Part shown: in pieces, positions 38,640 through 45,264 of the stretch
Numbering within the stretch: the stretch's first letter is position 1
Layout: every line of letters begins with the position of its first letter
DNA from: Brevundimonas diminuta 3F5N
GTDB lineage: Bacteria > Pseudomonadota > Alphaproteobacteria > Caulobacterales > Caulobacteraceae
Length of the DNA: 64,000 bases
Reading direction: 5' to 3'
NCBI RefSeq assembly: GCF_900163625.1
Contig: NZ_FUIE01000049.1
Location: forward strand, 1 to 64,000
The notes under the pieces: generated by a model
Told to the model about the DNA's origin: nothing
Databases searched by the model: none
The model's input: the letters and a program-made list of their open reading frames with translations, nothing else
Made by a program: the position numbers and the translations under genes

Positions 38640-40439
38640 ATGAACCGCACGCTCCTCGCCGCCCTGCTGGCTTCAGCCTGCCTGATCCCGACTGGCGTTC
38701 AGGCGATGCAAAGCCAGGCCTGGGATTTCACGCCGCGCTACGAACTGCCGCGTGGCGCCGGGTCGCAGCGTGCAGACACGCCGCCGCCGATAGCGAGTCT
38801 GACCCCGTCCGCGACCTCCATGCGGTTCAACGGCATGACGCCGACGGAAAGCCGAATCCTGGAAACGACTTTTGATTCTAGACGCGATTTCACCGTCGAG
38901 ATGTGGATTCTGGATCATGTGAATCACCCGGTCGCCGCTGTCCTGACGCCGGGCGACGCGAACGGCGCGACGCCCTGGCTGCTGTCCTATCGCGACGGCC
39001 GGGCCTCGTTCGGCCCGGCGGGCGCGGCCATGGTCGACGCCCCCGACTACAAAGACGTCTGGCGTCACGTCGTGGGGGTGCGTCAGGGCGACGCCTGGCG
39101 CCTTTACGTCAACGGCGCCCTCGCTGGATCGACGTCGGCGCGCATGACCGGCGCCTCGGAGAGCTCATTGGCGCTGACGGCCTATCTGGAAGCCGAGCCT
39201 TATATGTCGCTGCCGGACCTGGTGCGCGGCGCAGCCGTGCATGACCGCGCCCTCAGCGCCGCAGAGGTTGAGGCCGCCTTCGCCGCCCGCGCCGCCCTGG
39301 TCGATCAGGGCCGCCTGAACGCGGAGAGCTTCCACTTCACCCAGCCGCCTTATCTGAACGCCCCGACGACGCAGGACATCCAGCTGTCGTGGGAGACGGA
39401 TCGTCCAGCCCGCTTCACGGTCGCCTGGGGCGAGGCGGAGGCTCAGATGCGTCGCATCGAGGTTCCCGCCGCCGAAGAGGGCCGCCTGGGCGGCGCGACG
39501 CTGGACGGTTTGAAGGCCGACACGCCCTATTTCTACCGCGTCACGGCCTCGACCGAGGATGGGCGGACGCTGGACTCCGGTCTGTTGTCGTTCCGCTCGG
39601 CGCCGCTGCCCGGCGCGCCCTTCGTCATCGCCGTTTCGGCCGACACAGAGGCGCGCCCCCATATCAACAACCGCATGAGCCAGCTGATCTGGGAGGAGCG
39701 GCCGAATCTGCTGCTGCTGGCCGGCGACCTGACCGACGGCGGCGACATCGAGCGCCGCTATCAGTGGACGCACGAGTACTTCCTGGGCATGGGCGGTCTG
39801 TTCGGGCGCGTGCCGATCATCACCGCCCCCGGCAACGGCGAGGGCGAGCAGCACTGGTTCCGCCGCTATCATCGTCAGCCAGGCGACGAGGCCTATTTCA
39901 GCCACCGCTACGGGGATGTCGAGTTCTTCGTCCTCGACAGCAATCTGGAGGATAGCGAGGAACGGAAGCCTGGCTTCCGGGCGCGACAGGCCGCCTGGCT
40001 GGATCAGGCCCTGGCCCGTTCCACTGCCCGTTGGAAGATCGCCATGCACCACCATGACGTCTTCACCAGTGATGAAGACGATCACGGCGATAGCTGGGCC
40101 GCTCGCTCAACCTACGGCAGCGAGACGATGCAGCGCGAGTTCACCTCGATCTTCGAGCGTCATGGAGTCGATCTGGTCATCTACGGCCACTTGCACGCCT
40201 ATGAGCGCACCTGGCCGATGACGCAGGGCTCGGTCGATCTCGAAAACGGCGTCACCTATGTTCAGGTCGGCGGCATGGGCGGCAATCTGGAAGACTTTGC
40301 GCCGAACAAGCCGGCCTTCAGCGCCAAGACCGCCCGGACGCACCACTATGTCATGTTGCGCGGGGCAGGCGATCGGATCGAGGTCGAGATGATCGATATC
40401 GAAGGCCGGTCGCGCGACCGCTTCAGCTTGACGAAGTAG
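38640..40439 (+). CDS. Secreted LamG / purple-acid-phosphatase-like metallophosphoesterase
   Basis: Exported enzyme of 599 aa: signal peptide ending GVQA, a LamG/concanavalin-like domain (about 75-215, FTVEMWILDHVNHPVA; VWRHVVGVRQGDAWRLYVNG), a PAP-type FN3 domain (about 235-330) and a calcineurin-like phosphoesterase domain (about 335-590). Motifs are GDLTDGG, HHHDVFTS and YGHLHAYERT, the last being typical of purple acid phosphatases. Motif I reads SADTEAR and GNHE is replaced by GNGE. It probably releases phosphate or a phosphonate from a larger substrate outside the inner membrane. Controlled by the adjacent GntR-type operator. Confidence 0.85.
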   Translation: MNRTLLAALLASACLIPTGVQAMQSQAWDFTPRYELPRGAGSQRADTPPPIASLTPSATSMRFNGMTPTESRILETTFDSRRDFTVEMWILDHVNHPVAAVLTPGDANGATPWLLSYRDGRASFGPAGAAMVDAPDYKDVWRHVVGVRQGDAWRLYVNGALAGSTSARMTGASESSLALTAYLEAEPYMSLPDLVRGAAVHDRALSAAEVEAAFAARAALVDQGRLNAESFHFTQPPYLNAPTTQDIQLSWETDRPARFTVAWGEAEAQMRRIEVPAAEEGRLGGATLDGLKADTPYFYRVTASTEDGRTLDSGLLSFRSAPLPGAPFVIAVSADTEARPHINNRMSQLIWEERPNLLLLAGDLTDGGDIERRYQWTHEYFLGMGGLFGRVPIITAPGNGEGEQHWFRRYHRQPGDEAYFSHRYGDVEFFVLDSNLEDSEERKPGFRARQAAWLDQALARSTARWKIAMHHHDVFTSDEDDHGDSWAARSTYGSETMQREFTSIFERHGVDLVIYGHLHAYERTWPMTQGSVDLENGVTYVQVGGMGGNLEDFAPNKPAFSAKTARTHHYVMLRGAGDRIEVEMIDIEGRSRDRFSLTK

Positions 40440-40468
40440 TCTGCGTTTCAGTCTGGTCGGGTGAGGCG

Positions 40469-40650
40469 TCGATCCGGGGCGGCGTTAGCGAGGGAGGGCT
40501 ATCAAGGCTCTCACCTTGGGCTGACGAACTGGCCGAACTCGATCTGAGCTATCTGCACGTCGCCCACGGGGGAGATGACGACCTGTTGAGGCGTATCCGC
40601 GAGATCTGCCCTAAGGCCCTGCTGGTCAACCGGATCAATCGGCTGCTCGA
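40469..40650 (+). pseudogene. Remnant of an old-yellow-enzyme (alkene reductase) gene
   Basis: In one frame this stretch reads WADELAELDLSYLHVAHGGD followed by DLLRRIREICPKALLVNR, which resembles the central part of NADH:flavin oxidoreductases (NemA/OYE family; usually a YLH segment followed by a rRIR...LivN segment). No start codon, flavin-binding N-terminus or C-terminal half is present; the frame runs on without similarity to a stop at 40816. It is therefore a decayed fragment. The rest of the gap up to tRNA-Asn holds nothing recognisable. Confidence 0.4.
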
Positions 40651-40875
40651 AGCCGCCGTGTCGGATATGGAAGCGGCCTGGCGCCGGTCGAGCGCTGCGC
40701 GTCGTGGTGGCTGCCTTGACCACGGCAAGGACTCTCAAACGCATAACGGCTTGAGATGCGGTGCAAAAAGCCATGCAAGCGAACGTGAGTTCGTGAACGT
40801 CCGTCGTGGCTGCTAGGTGGGAGGCCTGACGAGCTAAAAACAGCTTATCGATCTTTTGGGCTAAATGCCCCCGAG

Positions 40876-40950
40876 TGGCTCCGCGGGTAGGATTCGAACC
40901 TACGACCAGCCGATTAACAGTCGGCTGCTCTACCACTGAGCTACCGCGGA
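40876..40950 (-). tRNA. tRNA-Asn (GTT)
   Basis: A 75-nt gene with encoded CCA. Acceptor stem TCCGCGG/CCGCGGA, D-arm AGCTCAGTGGTAGAGC, anticodon loop CTGTTAA within stem AGCCGA/TCGGCT, and T-loop GGTTCGAATCC. Anticodon GTT reads AAC and AAU. Confidence 0.97.
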
Positions 40951-40972
40951 ACATCCCCTCGGGGGAGGCCGG

Positions 40973-41002
40973 CGTATAGCAGCGCCTTTTCGATTCATGC
41001 AA
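40973..41002 (-). promoter_or_regulatory. Promoter of tRNA-Asn
   Basis: On the minus strand TTGCAT (41002-40997) and TATACG (40978-40973), 18 bp apart, precede the tRNA by 22 bp. The T-free GC-rich stretch between -10 and the tRNA is usual for stable RNA genes. Confidence 0.5.
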
Positions 41003-41061
41003 CGGGTAAAAGGCAGAAATCGCCAAATTTTTTCGCAAAGCCCTGCGCTACAAGGCTCCGC

Positions 41062-41871
41062 ATGACTCCAATCCATGTGAACGACCCCGAGGACCCACGC
41101 ATCGCTGCCTTTCGCGATGTGAGGGAGCGCGATCTGACCGGTCGGCAGGGGCTTTTCATCGCTGAGGGCGAGGTGGTGTTGCGCGTGCTGGCGTCCGAGG
41201 CCTCGCGCTGCACGCCGGCGTCCGTTCTGATCGCTGAGAAGCGCCTGGAGAACCTGCGAGAACTGCTGGAGCGTCTGCCGGGCGACGTGCCGGTTCATGT
41301 GGCGTCGCAGGCCGTCTTGAACGCTGTGGCGGGCTTTGACCTGCATCGCGGCATTCTCGCCCTGGGGTGCAAGCCTGAGCCCCTCGAACCGGAAGCCCTG
41401 CTGGACAGCTTGCCGGAGCGGGCCGTGGCGGTCGTGGCGAGCGGAATCGGCAATCACGACAACATGGGCGGGTTGTTCCGCAACGCCGCCGCCTTTGGAG
41501 CTGGAGCGGTGCTGCTGGATCAGACCTGCTGCGATCCCTTTTACCGCAAGGCGATCAGGGTCTCGGTCGGCGCCGTGCTGCGGACGCCCATGGCGACGGG
41601 CCTGGACGTTGAAGCCATGATCGAGCTGTTGCGGGGCAGGGGCTTTGAGGTGCTGGCGCTGACGCCGGCGGCGGAACAGACGTTGGCGGAGCTGAAGCCG
41701 GGGAAGCGCACGGCGCTCCTGTTGGGCAGCGAAGGGCCAGGGCTGCCGCGAGAGATCATCGCGCGCTGTCGTCCGGTCGGCATCCGGATGGCGGGCGGAT
41801 TCGATTCGCTGAACGTCGCCACGACCAGCGCTGTCGCCCTGCATCATCTGACGACGGCGGGAGCGGGGTAG
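41062..41871 (+). CDS. SpoU/TrmH-family RNA methyltransferase
   Basis: SPOUT-class RNA 2'-O-methyltransferase, 269 aa. An N-terminal L30e-like substrate-binding part (about 20-100) precedes the knotted catalytic domain with motif 1 NHDNMGGLFRNAAAFG, motif 2 LLLGSEGPGLP and motif 3 IRMAGGFDSLNVATTSAVAL. The target (tRNA or rRNA) cannot be told. Divergent from tRNA-Asn and followed by a terminator and tRNA-Cys. Confidence 0.9.
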   Translation: MTPIHVNDPEDPRIAAFRDVRERDLTGRQGLFIAEGEVVLRVLASEASRCTPASVLIAEKRLENLRELLERLPGDVPVHVASQAVLNAVAGFDLHRGILALGCKPEPLEPEALLDSLPERAVAVVASGIGNHDNMGGLFRNAAAFGAGAVLLDQTCCDPFYRKAIRVSVGAVLRTPMATGLDVEAMIELLRGRGFEVLALTPAAEQTLAELKPGKRTALLLGSEGPGLPREIIARCRPVGIRMAGGFDSLNVATTSAVALHHLTTAGAG

Positions 41872-41882
41872 ATCAGAAACAA

Positions 41883-41908
41883 GAAAGCCGCCCCGGAGGG
41901 CGGCTTTC
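41883..41908. terminator. Bidirectional terminator between the SpoU gene and tRNA-Cys
   Basis: GAAAGCCGCC pairs with GGCGGCTTTC around CCCGGA... loop bases; the stem itself carries A and T runs at its ends, suiting both the upstream gene and the converging tRNA. Confidence 0.72.
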
Positions 41909-41924
41909 TCGATGTTCATCGCGA

Positions 41925-41998
41925 TGGAGGCCTGACCGGGAATCGAACCCGGGTGCAAGGATTTGCAGTCCTCTGCGTCACCACTCCGCCATCAGGCC
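41925..41998 (-). tRNA. tRNA-Cys (GCA)
   Basis: A 74-nt gene with encoded CCA. Acceptor stem GGCCTGA/TCAGGCC with discriminator T, anticodon loop CTGCAAA in stem GAGGA/TCCTT, and T-arm CCGGGTTCGATTCCCGG. Anticodon GCA decodes UGC and UGU. Confidence 0.97.
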
Positions 41999-42055
41999 GT
42001 GACCTCGTATTTCAGAGGCCCCGCCATCGCGAGGGCCGTCAGCTATCAGATCGGA

Positions 42056-42084
42056 TTGTCCGCTGCAACGCACGGACCTATAAG
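42056..42084 (+). promoter_or_regulatory. Promoter of the PCMT-like gene
   Basis: TTGTCC and TATAAG with a 17-bp spacer, about 46 bp before the start codon at 42130. It lies back to back with the tRNA-Cys promoter region. Confidence 0.5.
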
Positions 42085-42129
42085 CGCGTCACATTTCTTC
42101 GCCTAAGCCGACCTGAAGGACTTCGGATT

Positions 42130-42759
42130 ATGGATTTCGCCGCCGCCCGCAAGGTGATGCTGGACTCGCAGGTCCGCGTGAACGACGTCACCGACCGCCA
42201 ACTGCACGCCGCCATCGGCGCTGTGGAGCGCGAGCGATTCTGCGCTGCCGACCGCGCCTTCTCGGCCTACGCCGATGTCGAGCCGGAAATCACAGGCGAC
42301 CGCCGTCTGATGCTGCCGCGCGACGTGGCCAAGCTGCTGCAGGGGCTGGACGCCCGCGCTGGCGAAAAGGCGCTGGCTATCGCGGGGCCGTACGCCGCCG
42401 CCGTCCTGGCGCACATGGGCCTGTCGGTGACGGCCCAGGAATCGGACGCGGCCGTATTTGACGTGGTCGGCGCCGCCCTGGCTGACGCTGGGGTCGAGAC
42501 CGTTGTGGCGCCGCTGAGCCAGCCGCAGGGCGAAGGCTACGATCTGATCATCAGCGAAGGCGCGGTCATCGCGCGCCCCGAATCGTGGATTGCAGCTCTG
42601 CGTCAGGGCGGCCGTCTTGCCGTGGTGGAGCGCGACGGCGCCAGCGGCGCGGCGGTCCTTTATGTGCGCGGTCGTGAAGGCGTCTCGCGACGCGAGCTGT
42701 TCGACGCTGCGCCGGAGTTACTGGCGGAAATGGTCCCGGCGCCTGCGTTTGCGCTTTAA
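42130..42759 (+). CDS. Degenerate protein-L-isoaspartate methyltransferase-like protein
   Basis: Protein of 209 aa with the outline of PCMT: MDFAAARKVMLDSQVRVNDV at the N-terminus and RLMLPRDVAKLLQGLD where PCMT has its isoAsp site. The SAM loop VLEIGTGSGY is replaced by ALAIAGPYAAAVL, so methyl transfer is doubtful. Such proteins commonly precede tolC in Caulobacterales, as here (137-bp gap), and may have a structural or regulatory role. A catalytic Pcm is encoded separately at 6440. Confidence 0.8.
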   Translation: MDFAAARKVMLDSQVRVNDVTDRQLHAAIGAVERERFCAADRAFSAYADVEPEITGDRRLMLPRDVAKLLQGLDARAGEKALAIAGPYAAAVLAHMGLSVTAQESDAAVFDVVGAALADAGVETVVAPLSQPQGEGYDLIISEGAVIARPESWIAALRQGGRLAVVERDGASGAAVLYVRGREGVSRRELFDAAPELLAEMVPAPAFAL

Positions 42760-42896
42760 GGTCATTCGCGGCGACGGAAGGGGCGTCGCTCTGCGTGAAA
42801 AAAACTTAACTGGCGTCGGGCGGGCCTAGCCTCCAACTACGCGGATACAAGGCACTACAGGCGCGCCGGATGGGGGCGTCAGGCAGGGACAGGTTC

Positions 42897-44471
42897 ATGT
42901 TGAAACGCTCGCGCGCGCTCGCTTCGGTCGCACTGGTCGCATTGACGATGGGGGCGACGCCGGTCTTCGCCGAGTCGTTGCAGGAAGCCATCGGTCTGGC
43001 CTACCGCACCAACCCGACCCTGTTGGCGCAGCGGGCGAATCAACGGGCTCTGGATGAGAGCATCGTCCAGGCGCGCGCTGGACTGCGTCCGACCGTCAAC
43101 GCTTCGGCGGGTGTCGATTACAGCCGGACGCGCACTGATCGTGTGACGACGACGATCCCTGGCCAGACCTTCTCGATCGACACCAATGGCGATGGCGTGC
43201 CTGACGCCACCGGCACGTTGCCGGGCAACAGCAGCACCAGCGGCGGCACGATCGAAAGCGACGGCGCCAGCGCCAGCGTCAGCCTGACGCAGAACATCTG
43301 GACGGCCGGACGCGTGTCGCACGGCATTTCTGCGGCCGAGGCCAATGTCCTGGCCGGTCGCGAGAACCTGCGTCAGGTTGAACAGCAGGTCATGGTGACG
43401 GTCATTCAGGCCTACGCCGATGTCACCCGCGATCTGGAAGTCCTGCGCATCCGCCAGGAGAACCTGAAGGTGTTGCGTCGCCAGTTGGACGAATCGAACG
43501 CTCGATTCGAGGTCGGCGAGATCACCCGCACTGACGTCGCCCAGTCCGAAGCCCGTCTGGCGCAGTCCGAATCCGATCTGGCCGGCGCTCAGGCGCAACT
43601 GTCGGTGTCGCGCGCGGCTTACGCCGCCGTGGTGGGGCAGGCGCCGTCCAACCTGCAGACTCTGCCGACGCTGCCGGGCCTGCCGACTGATTTCGACAGC
43701 GCCATGGACGTCGGCCTTGCCGAGAATCCCGGCGTGCTGTCGGCCGTTCACGCACAGCGCGCGGCCGAGGCCAATGTGGCGGCCGCGCGGGCGGAATATC
43801 TGCCTTCGGCGCGTCTGAACGCCTCCTACGGCGGGACGGCCAACGACTTGTCGGGCTTTGACCTCGGGGATCGCACCAGCTTTACGGCCGGCGCCACCGT
43901 CTCGGTGCCCTTGTTCACGGGCGGCTTGAACCGTTCGCGCGTAGCCCAGGCTCTGGAGCGCGCCAACGCCGCCCAGATCAACGTCGAGGGTGAACGTCGC
44001 ACGGTTCTGCAATCGGTCAGTTCGGCCTATGCCCAGAGCACTTCGGCGCGTTCCAGCGTTCAGGCGGGCGAACAGGCGGTGCGCGCCGCTTCGGTCGCCG
44101 CCGAGGGCGTGCGCCAGGAAGCGCAAGTCGGCCTGCGCACCACCCTGGACGTGCTGAACCAGGAGCTCGAACTGCGAAGCGCAGAAGTCGCCCTGACCAG
44201 CGCTCGTCGCAATGAGTATGTGGCTCAGGCCCAGCTTCTGGCGGCTATGGGCCGACTGGGCGGTCCCAACCTGGATCCGACGATCGAGGCCTATGATCCG
44301 TCCGACAACTATCGTGCGGTGCGTAATCGCGGCGCCCTGCCGTGGGATGGCGTGATCGAGGCCATCGACCGTGTGGCCGCCCCGGCGACGACGCCTGCCG
44401 TCGACGTCGAAGACGCCCCGGTCGACCGCCAGTTGAAGGGCGAAGTCGTTCGCACTGCTCCCCAGGGCTGA
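42897..44471 (+). CDS. tolC: TolC-family outer-membrane efflux protein
   Basis: Outer-membrane channel of 524 aa for type I secretion and multidrug efflux. Signal peptide MLKRSRALASVALVALTMG is cut after VFA. Two OEP repeats follow: SLQEAIGLAYRTNPTLLAQR with ARFEVGEITRTDVAQSEARL, and the second with GLRTTLDVLNQELEL. A Ser/Gly/Thr-rich insertion near 90-120 and a 60-residue C-terminal extension are variable. In Caulobacter the homologue exports the S-layer protein. Confidence 0.93.
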   Translation: MLKRSRALASVALVALTMGATPVFAESLQEAIGLAYRTNPTLLAQRANQRALDESIVQARAGLRPTVNASAGVDYSRTRTDRVTTTIPGQTFSIDTNGDGVPDATGTLPGNSSTSGGTIESDGASASVSLTQNIWTAGRVSHGISAAEANVLAGRENLRQVEQQVMVTVIQAYADVTRDLEVLRIRQENLKVLRRQLDESNARFEVGEITRTDVAQSEARLAQSESDLAGAQAQLSVSRAAYAAVVGQAPSNLQTLPTLPGLPTDFDSAMDVGLAENPGVLSAVHAQRAAEANVAAARAEYLPSARLNASYGGTANDLSGFDLGDRTSFTAGATVSVPLFTGGLNRSRVAQALERANAAQINVEGERRTVLQSVSSAYAQSTSARSSVQAGEQAVRAASVAAEGVRQEAQVGLRTTLDVLNQELELRSAEVALTSARRNEYVAQAQLLAAMGRLGGPNLDPTIEAYDPSDNYRAVRNRGALPWDGVIEAIDRVAAPATTPAVDVEDAPVDRQLKGEVVRTAPQG

Positions 44472-44495
44472 AGACTGAACGACAAAACGTCCGTT

Positions 44496-44545
44496 GATTC
44501 CGACGGGCGTTGATGCGACGACAGGATTCAAGGGGGAGGCGAGTC
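44496..44545. promoter_or_regulatory. Cluster of three GANTC (CcrM) sites upstream of popZ
   Basis: GATTC at 44496, GATTC at 44525 and GAGTC at 44541 lie within 50 bp, 86-135 bp before the popZ start. In Caulobacterales CcrM methylates GANTC and GcrA uses methylated sites to drive cell-cycle promoters. The same stretch has a weak hairpin (AACGTCCGT/ACGGGCGTT) that may end tolC. Confidence 0.45.
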
Positions 44546-44630
44546 TGACAACTCGGTCCCCATCGTCGCCTGCCTAGTCCGCATCGGTTGGCGAATGTCC
44601 CCGTTCGAGCGCCCAGGTTGAGGTTCCGAC

Positions 44631-45203
44631 ATGACCGAACAAGCCGCCCAGGAACCGACGATGGAAGAGATTCTGGCGTCGATCCGCCGGATTATCTCTG
44701 AAGACGACGCTCCGGCCGAAACCGCTCCCGCAGCGGAAACGGATCCCGAGCCCGCGCCGGAGCCAGAACCCGTCGTTGCTGCACCTGAGCCCGTGCCGGC
44801 GGAAGACGAAGTGCTGGAACTGACCGAGCCGTATGAGGCGCCGGCCGCTGAAGCCATCGGCGATCTGGACGTTGCGGACGCCGCGCCGTTCCCGATCGAG
44901 CCCACGCCGACAGCGCCGCAGCCTGTAGTCGATGCGGCAAAGGTCGAGACCCTGGTCGGTGAAACGGCCGCCGCCAGCGCCGCCTCGGCCTTTGCCGGAC
45001 TGGCCGCCAGCTTCCAGAAGCCTGAACCTGCGCCTGTGGCGTCGGCTGCCGACATGAACTTCATGAGCGGCAATACGGTCGAGGCCATGGTCCGTGAGAT
45101 GCTGCGCCCGATGTTGAAGGACTGGCTGGACGCCAATCTGCCGACCATCGTCGAGGCGCAGGTCCGCAAGGAAGTCGAACGCATCGCCCGCAACGCAGGC
45201 TGA
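44631..45203 (+). CDS. popZ: Polar organizing protein PopZ (DUF2497)
   Basis: PopZ, 190 aa, which self-assembles into polar condensates that anchor the ParB/parS origin and recruit signalling proteins. The three-part plan is visible: an N-terminal helix (PTMEEILASIRRIISEDD, residues 9-26) that binds partners, a Pro/Glu-rich disordered region (about 27-90), and the C-terminal oligomerisation helices (GNTVEAMVREMLRPMLKDWL, then EAQVRKEVERIAR). Confidence 0.94.
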   Translation: MTEQAAQEPTMEEILASIRRIISEDDAPAETAPAAETDPEPAPEPEPVVAAPEPVPAEDEVLELTEPYEAPAAEAIGDLDVADAAPFPIEPTPTAPQPVVDAAKVETLVGETAAASAASAFAGLAASFQKPEPAPVASAADMNFMSGNTVEAMVREMLRPMLKDWLDANLPTIVEAQVRKEVERIARNAG

Positions 45204-45230
45204 TCGCTTCAAAATCTCGCTGAGTTTACG

Positions 45231-45264
45231 ACGCCCCTCAGTCCGCTGTGGGGCGTTCGTTTTT
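45231..45264 (+). terminator. popZ terminator inside the recG 3' end
   Basis: ACGCCCC (45231-45237) and GGGGCGT (45250-45256) followed by TCGTTTTT. The hairpin's right arm and T-run lie within the last codons of the converging recG gene. Confidence 0.7.
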
